Below are positions 47,582 to 54,586 of a stretch of 54,586 bases of DNA, piece by piece. Location: contig CAIWVP010000201.1 of assembly GCA_903916195.1 (NCBI GenBank), positions 1 through 54,586 of the forward strand. The letters run 5' to 3'. A model generated the notes under the pieces. The model ran no database searches. It had not been told where the DNA came from and worked only from the letters and a program-made list of their open reading frames with translations. Numbering within the stretch: the stretch's first letter is position 1; the number at the start of each line of letters is the position of its first letter. This DNA comes from an uncultured Verrucomicrobiota bacterium. GTDB taxonomy: Bacteria > Verrucomicrobiota > Verrucomicrobiia > Limisphaerales > UBA9464. A program made the translations under genes and the position numbers.

Positions 47582-47611
47582 AAAAGGCCGCGTCCGAGGA
47601 CGCGGCCTTTT
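47582..47611. terminator. Bidirectional terminator between Hsp70 and infC
   Basis: AAAAGGCCGCGTCC and GGACGCGGCCTTTT (47582-47595 with 47598-47611) form a near-perfect hairpin with A-run and T-run on both sides. It lies between convergent genes and can end both transcripts. Confidence 0.9.
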
Positions 47612-47637
47612 CTATTCTTTCCCGGGACGGATCCCGT

Positions 47638-48462
47638 TCAAGGGGTCGCCGGAGGATCGTTCGGCTGCAGCGTTTGCGCAGGTTGCGGCTGCGCGGGCTG
47701 CGCTTGCACAGGCTGCGGCTGCACAAGTTGCGGCTGCGCCGGCAGAGGTTGCACGACGGGCGGGCGGATGACCGTGGGCATCGGGTTGCGCAGCGGGATC
47801 GGAGAATGGACCGGGCCCATGCCGGCCGCTTTGGCAGCGAGCACCTGGGCCGGGATGTCGTTGGCGTGGAGCTCGGACGGGAGCGTGCCGAGCTCCTTGG
47901 GGTCCTTGGCCCGCTTCTGCTTGGGCAGCGGGCTGACCATCACGTTGATGGATTTGCCGATGAGCTTGGGCGGGAAATCGGCGACGCCCCACGGCAAGAT
48001 GTCCTTGAGGAACTTGTCGACGACGGCGCGACCGATCTCGGTGTGGGCCATCTCGCGGCCGCGGAACCGGAGCGCGACCTTCACCTTCATGTCCTCGCAG
48101 AGGAAGCCGACCGCGTGGTCGAGCTTGATGCCGAGGTCGTGCGGATCGATGCGGGGCGTGAGCTGGACCTCTTTGACGAGGTTGGCGTGCTGGGTCTTCT
48201 TGGACTCGTTGTCCTTCTTCGCCATCTCGTACTTGAACTTGCCGAAGTCCACGATCCGGCAGACCGGAGGATTGGCCGTCGCAGCGATCTCGACGAGGTC
48301 CAAGCCTTGGGCCCGGGCCATGTTGATCGCCACGGCCAAGTCGATGACGCCCACCTGCTGACCGTCCGGACCGATCACCCGGACCTCACGGGCACGGATC
48401 TTGCCGTTGACACGGTACTGCGGCTGCGGAGGGGTGAAGCGGGAGGAGAACGGACGACTCAA
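47638..48462 (-). CDS. infC: Translation initiation factor IF-3 with long Pro/Gln tail
   Basis: A 274-residue IF-3. The N-domain contains YRVNGKIRAREVRVIGPDGQ and RIVDFGKFKYE; the C-domain contains TPRIDPHDLGIKLDHAVGFL and KVKVALRFRGREMAH. Canonical IF-3 is about 180 residues; the ~90-residue tail here ends in repeats such as PAQPQLVQPQPVQAQPAQPQ. The tail is encoded by repetitive CAGGCTGCGGCTG-like DNA. ATG is used at 48462, not the rare AUU start of many infC genes. rpmI and rplT, the usual downstream partners, are absent. A terminator follows. Confidence 0.93.
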   Translation of the reverse strand: MSRPFSSRFTPPQPQYRVNGKIRAREVRVIGPDGQQVGVIDLAVAINMARAQGLDLVEIAATANPPVCRIVDFGKFKYEMAKKDNESKKTQHANLVKEVQLTPRIDPHDLGIKLDHAVGFLCEDMKVKVALRFRGREMAHTEIGRAVVDKFLKDILPWGVADFPPKLIGKSINVMVSPLPKQKRAKDPKELGTLPSELHANDIPAQVLAAKAAGMGPVHSPIPLRNPMPTVIRPPVVQPLPAQPQLVQPQPVQAQPAQPQPAQTLQPNDPPATP

Positions 48463-48511
48463 GCGACCCTCTCCGGTTGAAGTTTGAACATGTTCAGCTT
48501 GGAAACCATTG

Positions 48512-48540
48512 CTGTCTCAGACAGACGGAAGGGATATAGT
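48512..48540 (+). promoter_or_regulatory. Putative -10 region before the TPR-like gene
   Basis: TATAGT (48535-48540) ends 7 nt before the ATG at 48548. The -35 position at 17 bp reads CTGTCT, a weak match; TTGCTG occurs at 48509-48514 but with 20-bp spacing. The placement fits the leaderless pattern seen at other genes. Confidence 0.35.
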
Positions 48541-48547
48541 GAGCCGG

Positions 48548-49318
48548 ATGAAGTCCCGGCAAGCCCAATCTCGCCTCGTGGCCGGGTCCGCGTGCCTCTT
48601 CCGCGCGCTGTTCGTGCTCGTCGCCGCGGTCGCGACGACGGCCCTCGGTGCCGGGGACGACATCGCCCGAGCCCGCGCCGAGGCCGTTTTCACCAAGGCC
48701 CGCGCGACCTGGACCGCGGCTCCGGACGACGTCACCAACGCCTGGAAGTTCGCCCGTGCCGCATTCGACCAAGCCGAATGCGCTCCCGACGACCGGCATC
48801 GCGCCGCCATCGCCGAGGAGGCGATCCGCGCCTGCCGCGCCGCGGTCGTCCGCGACCCGAGATCCGCGCCGGCCCACTACTATCTCGGGCTCGACCTCGC
48901 CCAACTGGCCCGCACGCGGACGCTCGGCGCGCTCAAGCTGGTCCGCGAGATGGAGAAGCACTGGCTCACCGCGAAAGAAATCGACGAGACGTTCGATTCC
49001 GGCGGACCCGACCGCAGTCTCGGGCTGCTCTACCTCGAAGCACCGGGCTGGCCCGCCAGCATCGGCAGCCACGCCAAGGCACGGACACATCTGGAGCACG
49101 CAGTGAAACTCGCGCCGGGATTCCCGGAGAATCGTCTGTGCCTCGCCGAGGCGCTCGTGAAGTGGAAGAAGCGCGACGACGCCGCGGCCCAGCTCAGGGC
49201 GCTCGACGCGTCGTGGTCCGACGCGAAGGCGCGCCACACCGGCGACGACTGGATATCGTCATGGGTGGATTGGGAAAAGCGGCTCGCGGCGCTCAAGACC
49301 AAGATGAAGGCGAAGTGA
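48548..49318 (+). CDS. Hypothetical exported TPR-like protein
   Basis: A 256-residue protein with a signal peptide (residues 1-35, ACLFRALFVLVAAVATTALG) and helical repeats of TPR type: AEEAIRACRAAVVRDPRSAP with AHYYLGLDLAQLAR, then SHAKARTHLEHAVKLAPGFP with ENRLCLAEALVKW. A segment between them (GGPDRSLGLLYLEAPGWP) resembles TatT/TRAP-associated repeat proteins. It probably acts as a periplasmic interaction protein. It is divergent from infC. The start at 48548 is chosen from the -10 box and the signal peptide; an in-frame ATG at 48509 is less likely. Confidence 0.75.
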   Translation: MKSRQAQSRLVAGSACLFRALFVLVAAVATTALGAGDDIARARAEAVFTKARATWTAAPDDVTNAWKFARAAFDQAECAPDDRHRAAIAEEAIRACRAAVVRDPRSAPAHYYLGLDLAQLARTRTLGALKLVREMEKHWLTAKEIDETFDSGGPDRSLGLLYLEAPGWPASIGSHAKARTHLEHAVKLAPGFPENRLCLAEALVKWKKRDDAAAQLRALDASWSDAKARHTGDDWISSWVDWEKRLAALKTKMKAK

Positions 49319-49398
49319 CGGTCGCGGTCCGGCCCGCGCTTCGTGCCGGCCTGTCGAAGATCGACGGCCACCGGACGCCATCCCGGCGACGGCCAGCC

Positions 49399-49428
49399 TT
49401 GTGGCCCGGTGGCACCCACTGCTAGATA
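49399..49428 (+). promoter_or_regulatory. Putative promoter of holB
   Basis: TTGTGG (49399-49404) and TAGATA (49423-49428) are spaced by 18 bp. The ATG is 9 nt after the -10 box and has no Shine-Dalgarno, again predicting a leaderless or nearly leaderless mRNA. Confidence 0.45.
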
Positions 49429-49437
49429 CCCGTCTCC

Positions 49438-50475
49438 ATGTCCGCCGAGCCGAGCAACGAGACCCGCGCCCAGAGCGCCGCCGAACTGCTCCGCCGCAGC
49501 CTCGGCCGCGGCCGGCTCGCCCACGCCTACCTCTTCCTCGGCGACGACCTCGGCGTGCTCGAGGACGCCGCGCGCAAGCTCGCCCAGACGCTCAACTGCC
49601 TCCGTCCGACCACCCGCGGCGAGAACGGCGTCCCGGTGGACGCCTGCGGCGACTGCAACAACTGCCGCCGCATCGCCTCGCGCAACCATCCGGACGTCGT
49701 CTGGATCCGGCCGGAGATGAAATCCCGCGTCATCAGCGTCGCCCAGACCCGCGACGTGATCGACCGGATGAACCTCAAGACGACTGAGGCCGCCCACAAG
49801 ATCGCTGTCTTCGCCGGCGCGGACCGGATGAACACCAGCGCGGCCAACGCCTTCCTCAAGACGCTCGAAGAACCGCCCGCCGGTTCGGTGCTCATCCTGC
49901 TCAGCACCGAGCCCGACCGCCTGCTCGAGACCATCCTCTCGCGCTGCCAGCGGCTCAGCTTCGCCAGCGGTTCGGTCCGCGTGGACGACGCGGTCGCCGG
50001 CTGGGTCGGCCAGTTCGCCGATCTCGCGAAGCCCGCGTCGCCCGACCTGATGGGCCGCTATCGGCTGCTCGGTTCGCTGTTGAACACGCTGGCCAAGACC
50101 AAGGAATCCATCGAGGAGACGCTCACCGCGCAGTCGCCGCTGATGCGATATCCGGACGCCGAAGCCGACCAACGCGACCGTTGGGAGGACGAGCTCACCG
50201 CCGCCATCGAGGCCGAGTACCGGCGACGCCGCGGCGATTTCCTCGCCGGGTTGCAGGCATGGCTCCGCGATGTCTGGCTGCACACCTTGGGCGCGGCCGA
50301 AGGTCTCGCCTTCCTCCCGCGTTTCGCGGTGCCCGCCGCCGCCGTGGCGCGACGTCTCGCGCCGGCCGATGCCCGCGCCAACCTCGAGGCCTGGGAATCC
50401 ACGCAACGCCTGCTCCACACCAACGCGCAGGAGGCGCTGGTCCTGGAGGTCGGCCTGCTCAAGCTCAAGCTGTGA
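49438..50475 (+). CDS. holB: DNA polymerase III delta-prime subunit
   Basis: A 345-residue clamp-loader subunit. The P-loop position reads AYLFLGDDLGVLEDAARKL, so the nucleotide-binding motif is degenerate, as expected for delta-prime. A zinc module is present (VDACGDCNNCRRI), followed by SRVISVAQTRDVIDRMN and NTSAANAFLKTLEEPPAGSV, the family signature including the sensor region STEPDRLLETILSRCQRL. The stop overlaps the start of the ligase-like gene by 4 bp (GTGA). The C-terminal half is less conserved, as usual. Confidence 0.9.
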   Translation: MSAEPSNETRAQSAAELLRRSLGRGRLAHAYLFLGDDLGVLEDAARKLAQTLNCLRPTTRGENGVPVDACGDCNNCRRIASRNHPDVVWIRPEMKSRVISVAQTRDVIDRMNLKTTEAAHKIAVFAGADRMNTSAANAFLKTLEEPPAGSVLILLSTEPDRLLETILSRCQRLSFASGSVRVDDAVAGWVGQFADLAKPASPDLMGRYRLLGSLLNTLAKTKESIEETLTAQSPLMRYPDAEADQRDRWEDELTAAIEAEYRRRRGDFLAGLQAWLRDVWLHTLGAAEGLAFLPRFAVPAAAVARRLAPADARANLEAWESTQRLLHTNAQEALVLEVGLLKLKL

Positions 50476-51881
50476 GCGCTTCCCCTGCCCCGTCGGCCGC
50501 CCCGCTCCGCGTCGGTGCGCGGGAGATATACGCGCTGGTCTTCGGGCTCTTCCTCGGGCTCGCGCTGCTCAAGTTCGGCAACCCGGTCATCCTTGACCGC
50601 AACATCGAGCCGCCGCGCGACCTCCCCGAGGCGATGGGCGTCTCGTGGCCGGTGAAGTGGGGCAACGTCCTGCTCCTCGTGCTCGGGCTCGCGAGTTTGC
50701 CGGTCGCCTTCGCCAAGCCCTCCGCTCCCGCACGACGTCTTCCGCGCGCGCTCTGGTTGCTGCCGATCGCGTGGTTCGCCTGGCAGATGGTCTCCGCCAC
50801 CACCTCGGTGGATGCACGGCTGACCGGGGTGACGCTCGCGCACTTCGCCGGCTGCGTCGGATGCTTCCTCATCGGGCTCTTCGTGCTCGGCCGAGACGGT
50901 TGGCCGAAGCTGCTGCTGCTGGGCGTGCTCGGCGCGCTGGCGCTGTGCCTGGTGAAAGGCGCGAACCAGCACCACGTCGAGTTCAAGCAGGACCGCCAGA
51001 CGCTCATCGACGGCGAACGCACCGGCTGGACGAACTTCGCCCCCGAGGTCCTCGACCAGATGCAGCGCGACAGGCTCGTCCTCCGCACCAACGGCGTGGT
51101 CGTCGCCAACCCGGTGATCCTGCTCAAGCTCGAACGGGCGCGCATCAACGGCACGCTGGTCTATCCCAACGCGCTCGCCGGCGCGCTGCTGCTGCTGCTG
51201 CCCGCCGCGCTGACCCTTGCGGTCTTCGGAACGGCCGAGCTCAAGCCGCCGATCCGCTGGCTGGTGATCGCGCTCACCACTTTCCTCGGCTTCGGCTGCC
51301 TCTATTGGACCGGCTCGAAATCCGGTTGGCTCATCGCGCTCGGCCTCGCGGGCGGATGGCTGTTGCACCGTTCGCGCTGGCCGCGACGGCGCAAGATCGT
51401 CGCGGTCGCCGCGATCGCGGTGCTGGGATTGGCGGCCTTCGCGGTGCGTTTCCAGAGCTACTTCGCGGCCGGCGCCACCAGCGTCGGGGCGCGCTTCGAC
51501 TACTGGCGCGCGGCGGCGCAGACGACGATGTCGGACCCGGTCTTCGGCAGCGGGCCGGGCACGTTCCAGCGTCCCTACGCGCGGCTAAAGGCCCCGGAAT
51601 CCGAGATGGCCCGGCTCGTCCACAACGACTACCTGGAGCAGTTCTCCGACTCGGGCGTCGTGGGCGGCGCGCTGTACCTCGCATGGATCGGCATGGTCGT
51701 GGCCGCGCTTGCCAAGGGGTTCGCCCGGGCGACGGATCCGCTGGCCTTCGCGCTGGCGCTCGGGTTGTTCGGCTGGTTCGCGCAGGGCTTCGTCGAGTTC
51801 GGTCTCTACATCCCGGCCTTGGCGTGGACCGCCTTCACCATCGCCGGGACCTTGCTGGCGGCGCGGGACAAAGCCGCCTGA
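50472..51881 (+). CDS. O-antigen ligase-like multi-spanning membrane protein
   Basis: A 469-residue membrane protein with about ten to twelve hydrophobic helices. A central periplasmic loop (about 155-220) precedes NGTLVYPNALAGALLLLLPA, and the Wzy/WaaL-type motif GSGPGTFQRPYARLK and LVHNDYLEQFSDSGVVGG lie near the C-terminus. Proteins of this O-antigen ligase/polymerase superfamily join glycans at the outer face of the inner membrane. The GTG start overlaps holB by 4 bp. The last 393 bp of the gene plus 14 bp are duplicated at 52944-53350. Confidence 0.85.
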   Translation: MSASPAPSAAPLRVGAREIYALVFGLFLGLALLKFGNPVILDRNIEPPRDLPEAMGVSWPVKWGNVLLLVLGLASLPVAFAKPSAPARRLPRALWLLPIAWFAWQMVSATTSVDARLTGVTLAHFAGCVGCFLIGLFVLGRDGWPKLLLLGVLGALALCLVKGANQHHVEFKQDRQTLIDGERTGWTNFAPEVLDQMQRDRLVLRTNGVVVANPVILLKLERARINGTLVYPNALAGALLLLLPAALTLAVFGTAELKPPIRWLVIALTTFLGFGCLYWTGSKSGWLIALGLAGGWLLHRSRWPRRRKIVAVAAIAVLGLAAFAVRFQSYFAAGATSVGARFDYWRAAAQTTMSDPVFGSGPGTFQRPYARLKAPESEMARLVHNDYLEQFSDSGVVGGALYLAWIGMVVAALAKGFARATDPLAFALALGLFGWFAQGFVEFGLYIPALAWTAFTIAGTLLAARDKAA

Positions 51882-52226
51882 ACGGCCGCTGATCCCTATG
51901 GCCCGATCGCCACAAAAACGTTGGCAGACCGGCAGATGAGAACTGGCGACCGGGCACGCCCCAGAGAAGCTGCGGCCTACGACGCCAAGCGTACCACGGA
52001 GGAGAGACCGGGAAAGGAAGACCGCATCGAGGGAGAAACCCGCGTCCAGGATCCAGCATCAGAACGGCTCGGCCAGGACCAAGTCCCAGTGCCCCGCTCA
52101 CGCGCCCGCCGTGGCTGCGCTCGGCTGTGCCACGCGGGACCACCTTCCCTATATCAAGAAAACAATCCGTTCCCACACGCAACTGTTGCCAGCCTCATGG
52201 GCGCCGAAGCGCAGGAGGCGTTGCGG
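51882..52226. other. Gene-free region after the ligase gene
   Basis: 345 bp between the ligase and hicA. The first 14 bp are part of the duplicated block. No convincing open frame, terminator or repeat was recognised in the rest. Confidence 0.5.
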
Positions 52227-52451
52227 TCATAGCAGTTCGTCGAAATCGTCGCGTTCAATTTCGGCGTCTTTGAGGATCTGGTTGAACAGTCCTGGCCCAA
52301 GAGTCTCGCCTGCGTGGATCGGAACGACGGTCGCGCGACCATCAGGATGGCGCATGAAATGATGGCTGCCCTTGGCGCGGATGAGGACAAATCCAGCCCT
52401 CTGAAGTGCCTTGAGTGCCTGTCGCCCCGTGACCCGTCGCAGCCGACTCAT
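52227..52451 (-). CDS. hicA: HicA-family mRNA interferase toxin
   Basis: A 74-residue toxin with the double-stranded-RNA-binding-like fold. The catalytic His lies in IRAKGSHHFMRHPDGRATVV; VTGRQALKALQRAGFVL and LGPGLFNQILKDAEI are the conserved helices. It would cut mRNA on ribosomes when free. The start overlaps the hicB stop by 4 bp (ATGA), with antitoxin first in the operon. Length is typical. Confidence 0.9.
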   Translation of the reverse strand: MSRLRRVTGRQALKALQRAGFVLIRAKGSHHFMRHPDGRATVVPIHAGETLGPGLFNQILKDAEIERDDFDELL

Positions 52452-52663
52452 ACCTCGACGACGACGCGCTGGAGGCCGATGAATTCAGGCGGAGTGATGC
52501 CGGTGTCTTCGACTTCAAGGCAAAGCTCGATGGCTTCCTTGATCCGGTCGAGAAGCTTGTCGAGTGAGCGTGCTTGCGTATGGCAGCCGTGCAGTCCGGG
52601 CACGCTGGCGACGTAAAAACCCTCTGAGTCTCGTTCGATGACGACGCTGAATTCGCGTTTCAT
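52448..52663 (-). CDS. hicB: HicB-family antitoxin
   Basis: A 71-residue antitoxin with the partial RNase H-like HicB fold: FSVVIERDSEGFYVASVPGL, GCHTQARSLDKLLDRIKEAI and ELCLEVE. It is short and lacks a clear C-terminal DNA-binding domain, as in minimal HicB proteins. It precedes hicA and overlaps it by 4 bp. A TCTGG/CCAGA hairpin sits just before its start codon. Confidence 0.9.
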   Translation of the reverse strand: MKREFSVVIERDSEGFYVASVPGLHGCHTQARSLDKLLDRIKEAIELCLEVEDTGITPPEFIGLQRVVVEV

Positions 52664-52664
52664 G

Positions 52665-52680
52665 TCTGGATTTTGCCAGA
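52665..52680 (-). promoter_or_regulatory. Small inverted repeat before hicB
   Basis: TCTGG and CCAGA flank a 6-nt spacer, one base upstream of the hicB ATG; GGAGGA lies just beyond it. It may be an operator for autoregulation or an mRNA hairpin that masks the start. Confidence 0.3.
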
Positions 52681-52808
52681 GATTCCTCCGTTTGGCGAGG
52701 ACGCGTAGCGCAGAAAGCTGAGCCGCCGCCGACTCGCGACGTGAACCGCGATAGCGGAACGGCCAGCGCCAACGGCGGTTGGCTCCGGCGACTGGTCAGG
52801 CCCATCTT

Positions 52809-52943
52809 TTACTGCAGGATTTCTCTCTCCAGAACCAGTTCATAATATTCTTCCGCGCCATAAGTTCCGACGCCCGGAGCGAAAATCTGAACGAGTCGCC
52901 ATCCATCTCGTGCGTGCTGCCGAACCTGCTCCTGGTCGTCGTT
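52809..52943 (-). pseudogene. 5'-truncated DUF4177-like gene
   Basis: The minus strand encodes 44 residues and a stop: EQVRQHARDGWRLVQIFAPG and GTYGAEEYYELVLERE are typical of the C-terminal half of small DUF4177-type proteins (the EGWELV..YYF..R pattern). The homology breaks at 52943, exactly where the duplicated ligase fragment begins at 52944. The N-terminal half was not found elsewhere in the window. It is therefore a remnant cut by the duplication. Confidence 0.6.
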
Positions 52944-53336
52944 GCGCGCTTCGATTACTGGCGCGCGGCGGCGCAGACGACGATGGCAGCCCCGGTCCTC
53001 GGCAGCGGGCCGGGCACGTTCCAGCGTCCCTACGCGCGGCTGAAGGCCCCGGAATCGGAGATGGCCCGGCTGGTCCACAACGACTATCTGGAGCAGTTCT
53101 CCGACTCGGGCGTCGTGGGCGGCGCGCTGTACCTCGCATGGATCGGCATGGTCGTGGCCGCCCTCGCAAAGGGCCTCGCCCGGGCGACGGATCCGCTGGC
53201 TTTCGCGCTGGCGCTCGGGCCGTTCGGCTGGTTCGCGCAGGGCTTCGTCGAGTTCGGGCTCTACATCCCGGCCTTGGCGTGGACGGCCTTCACCCTCGCC
53301 GGGACGTTGCTGGCCGCGCGGGACAAGGCCGCCTGA
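52944..53336 (+). pseudogene. Duplicated 3' fragment of the O-antigen ligase-like gene
   Basis: 52944-53350 repeats 51489-51895 with no indels, 1455 bp away, at roughly 95% identity by eye. It encodes the last 130 residues of the ligase (ARFDYWRAAAQTTM through AARDKAA, with GSGPGTFQRPYARLK and LVHNDYLEQFSDSGVVGG) and its stop codon. An upstream in-frame ATG at 52779 would give an unrelated N-terminus. Most of the transmembrane domain is missing, so this is a non-functional fragment. Confidence 0.85.
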
Positions 53337-53428
53337 ACGGCCGCTGATCCGACCGCACGACCACCGCTGACCGCCGGCCACTGCCGTCCCCTCTTCTCCC
53401 CCCATCGACTCCTTCGTTCCCTTTTGTA

Positions 53429-53560
53429 AGAGCCTGTCTGAAAAGTAGGACAGTGCCTCTGGCCTGTCTGTTCCGGGGCTGCCAGCCCCACGCAAGACAG
53501 GCGGTGCCACGGGCTGGAAGACTGTCTTACTGGGCCGGCTGGACTTTTCAAACAGGCTCT
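53429..53560. mobile_element. MITE-like element with 18-bp terminal inverted repeats
   Basis: AGAGCCTGTCTGAAAAGT (53429-53446) and ACTTTTCAAACAGGCTCT (53543-53560) are inverted repeats with one mismatch, bounding 132 bp without a gene. Such ends resemble those of IS5-type elements. The interior holds smaller palindromes (CTGTCT.../...AGACAG, GGGGCTG/CAGCCCC). The right end overlaps the last codons of the PIN-domain gene. No clear target-site duplication is visible. Confidence 0.65.
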
Positions 53561-53943
53561 GAGGAGGCGGTTGGTTTTCTTGGGAAATAACGCACATTCG
53601 GGAAATCTTTGAAGTGCTCGTCCTGCGTCCAGAGAGTCGCTTCGTGGCGCATCGCCGTCGCGTAGATGATGCTGTCTGCCAGCGGCAGCGGATGGCGCGC
53701 AGCCTCCAGCGCCAGCGCACAGTCCAGGTCGATAAGTTGGCCGCCCTGCATCATGCTGGCGACTTGGAGCGCGTCATCCTCGCCCCGTTCTCGAAGAACC
53801 TTCTTGAAGACCTCGTAGATGGAGATGATCGGCACGAAAAGGTTCTCGGCGTCCTCGATGGCGGATGCGAACAGCGGAGCACGGTCGCTGTCCGTGAAGT
53901 ATTCGAGCCAGCCGGATGAATCGACGACGTTGGCGGTCCTCAC
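53548..53943 (-). CDS. PIN-domain toxin (VapC-like)
   Basis: A 131-residue PIN-domain ribonuclease. The acidic residues are visible: Asp8 in VVDSSGWLEYF, Glu in IYEVFKKVL, Asp in LADSIIYATA and Asp in LWTQDEHF. It should cleave RNA when its antitoxin is lost. Its start overlaps the antitoxin stop by 4 bp. The last residues (ASSEPV) and the stop codon come from the inverted repeat of the MITE-like element. Confidence 0.9.
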   Translation of the reverse strand: MRTANVVDSSGWLEYFTDSDRAPLFASAIEDAENLFVPIISIYEVFKKVLRERGEDDALQVASMMQGGQLIDLDCALALEAARHPLPLADSIIYATAMRHEATLWTQDEHFKDFPNVRYFPRKPTASSEPV

Positions 53944-54146
53944 AGACGGTCATCCTCCCGTTCGATGGTCGTGCCCATGCCGCGAAGGAAGCCGCGCATC
54001 TGCTGGATCGGGCGAACGGGAATGAACTCTACTCTGCCGGCGTAGCGCAAAACCCGGAGCTTCTCGCCTGCCGTGAGATGCAGCGCCTCACGAATGGCCT
54101 GAGGAATAACGACCTGAAACTTGGGTGAAAGAGTGACGGTATCCAT
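53940..54146 (-). CDS. AbrB/MazE-type antitoxin
   Basis: A 68-residue SpoVT/AbrB swapped-hairpin protein: MDTVTLSPKFQVVIPQAIRE and AGEKLRVLRYAGRVEFIPV. It binds DNA as a dimer and neutralises the PIN toxin through its C-terminal tail. The ATG at 54146 starts the canonical domain; the frame is open upstream to 54221 but is not needed. It is first in the operon and overlaps the toxin start by 4 bp. Confidence 0.9.
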   Translation of the reverse strand: MDTVTLSPKFQVVIPQAIREALHLTAGEKLRVLRYAGRVEFIPVRPIQQMRGFLRGMGTTIEREDDRL

Positions 54147-54158
54147 ATCGATGCGCGT

Positions 54159-54187
54159 ATCGTATGACGATTTCCCTATCGATGCAA
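54159..54187 (-). promoter_or_regulatory. Promoter and operator of the AbrB/PIN pair
   Basis: On the minus strand TTGCAT (54182-54187) and TACGAT (54159-54164) are spaced by 17 bp. A perfect inverted repeat ATCGT-CAT-ACGAT (54159-54171) covers the -10 box, and TATCGATGC occurs twice nearby. This fits an autoregulatory AbrB-type operator. Confidence 0.5.
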
Positions 54188-54205
54188 GCGCGTGAATCGG
54201 CCTAG

Positions 54206-54481
54206 ACCCCAAGCTCAGCACCTGAACGGGCTCTGAGCGCCGTCCCCGGGATAAGCGGCGGCGTGCTCTGCGTGCTGATGTGCGAGCTGGGCACCGCCAC
54301 GCACATCCGCGAGAAGTTCCGCAGCGCCGAAGCCTTCGCCAGTTGGCTGGGGCTCTGCCCCGACAACCGCATCAGCGGCGGCCGCGTCCTCAAGGCCGGG
54401 ACGAGGAAGGTCACCAACCGCATCGCGAACATCCTTCGCATGGCCGTAAGCGTCACGCCGAGCGCCTCCGGAGGTGCATAA
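54206..54481 (+). pseudogene. IS110-family transposase remnant
   Basis: Encodes AVPGISGGVLCVLMCELGT, FRSAEAFASWLGLCPDNRIS and GGRVLKAGTRKVTNRIANIL with RMA, the C-terminal transposase_20 domain of IS110/IS116/IS902 elements. The upstream part is missing (stop at 54203-54205), and the frame closes at 54479 where homologs continue. It is a decayed fragment. The last 100 bp of the window (54487-54586) are open in the same frame for a hydrophobic stretch (IWVGLFAGLIQLAG) that runs off the end; no start codon is certain. Confidence 0.8.
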
Positions 54482-54586
54482 GAGTGATAATGCAAAATCT
54501 ATGACACTTATGCAGCGATCTGGGTCGGCCTGTTTGCCGGACTGATCCAGTTGGCGGGGGTGATGGCGGCGATCTGGCCGGTGGTC

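Noticed and set aside
51835-52182. Minus-strand frame downstream of the ligase gene
   Set aside because: Half of it is antisense to the ligase gene and the duplicated block; no recognisable motif.
52779-53336. Complete gene starting at the ATG 52779
   Set aside because: Only the part from 52944 matches the ligase; the preceding 55 residues are the antisense of the DUF4177-like remnant.

Overview
This is a GC-rich chromosomal segment, most probably from a Verrucomicrobiota bacterium. That placement is inferred from gene content. The window has two DUF1549/DUF1553 plus DUF1501 gene pairs (a Planctomycetes/Verrucomicrobia hallmark) and two pseudopilin-like proteins carrying the FTLIELLVV leader and a late ADGHAE-R-KW motif. 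It also has an infC with a long tail and an unusual str-S10 ribosomal cluster. No rRNA, tRNA or CRISPR array was recognised.

Layout. 1-448: gene-free, with a composite palindrome and a 10-bp tandem repeat. 449-6936 (+): DUF1549/DUF1553 protein, DUF1501 protein, pseudopilin, SGNH hydrolase, TlpA-like thioredoxin. 6954-10669 (-): beta-helix/PDZ protein, TatD nuclease, small KPNY protein. 10812-12705 (+): second pseudopilin, terminator, EamA transporter. 12873-19191 (-): radical SAM protein, then the operon rpsL-rpsG-fusA-rpsJ-rplC-rplD-rplW, which lacks tuf and ends after rplW at a terminator. 19504-25175 (-): second DUF1549/DUF1553 plus DUF1501 pair with a membrane protein between. 25376-29882: dienelactone hydrolase, AraC regulator, and a polar amino-acid ABC importer whose binding protein and permease are fused. 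29988-32772 (+): RluA-type pseudouridine synthase and citramalate synthase cimA, preceded by what looks like an isoleucine-codon leader peptide and attenuator. 32862-41981: PQQ-like propeller, coiled-coil protein, xseA, a YmdB-like phosphodiesterase operon, recF, heptosyltransferase, metallophosphoesterase, acylphosphatase. 42424-45426 (+): an exported protein with a polymorphic-toxin-like C-terminus, a CPCC cysteine-rich protein, and a B12-binding radical SAM protein with an in-frame palindromic insert. 45555-51881: Hsp70 paralog, infC (-), TPR-like protein, holB, O-antigen-ligase-like protein. 51882-54586: an unstable end holding hicBA, a truncated DUF4177-like gene, a 407-bp duplicated piece of the ligase gene, a MITE-like element, an AbrB/PIN toxin-antitoxin pair and an IS110 remnant.

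How it fits together. The core is housekeeping (translation, replication and repair, isoleucine synthesis, envelope glycans) mixed with secreted-enzyme genes typical of polymer-degrading Verrucomicrobiota. Several genes have a -35/-10 pair placed so that transcription should start at or next to the start codon, with no Shine-Dalgarno, which suggests leaderless mRNAs. Intergenic DNA carries several families of short palindromic repeats, one of them duplicated over about 250 bp at two loci. All functional statements are from reading the sequence; no database search was run.
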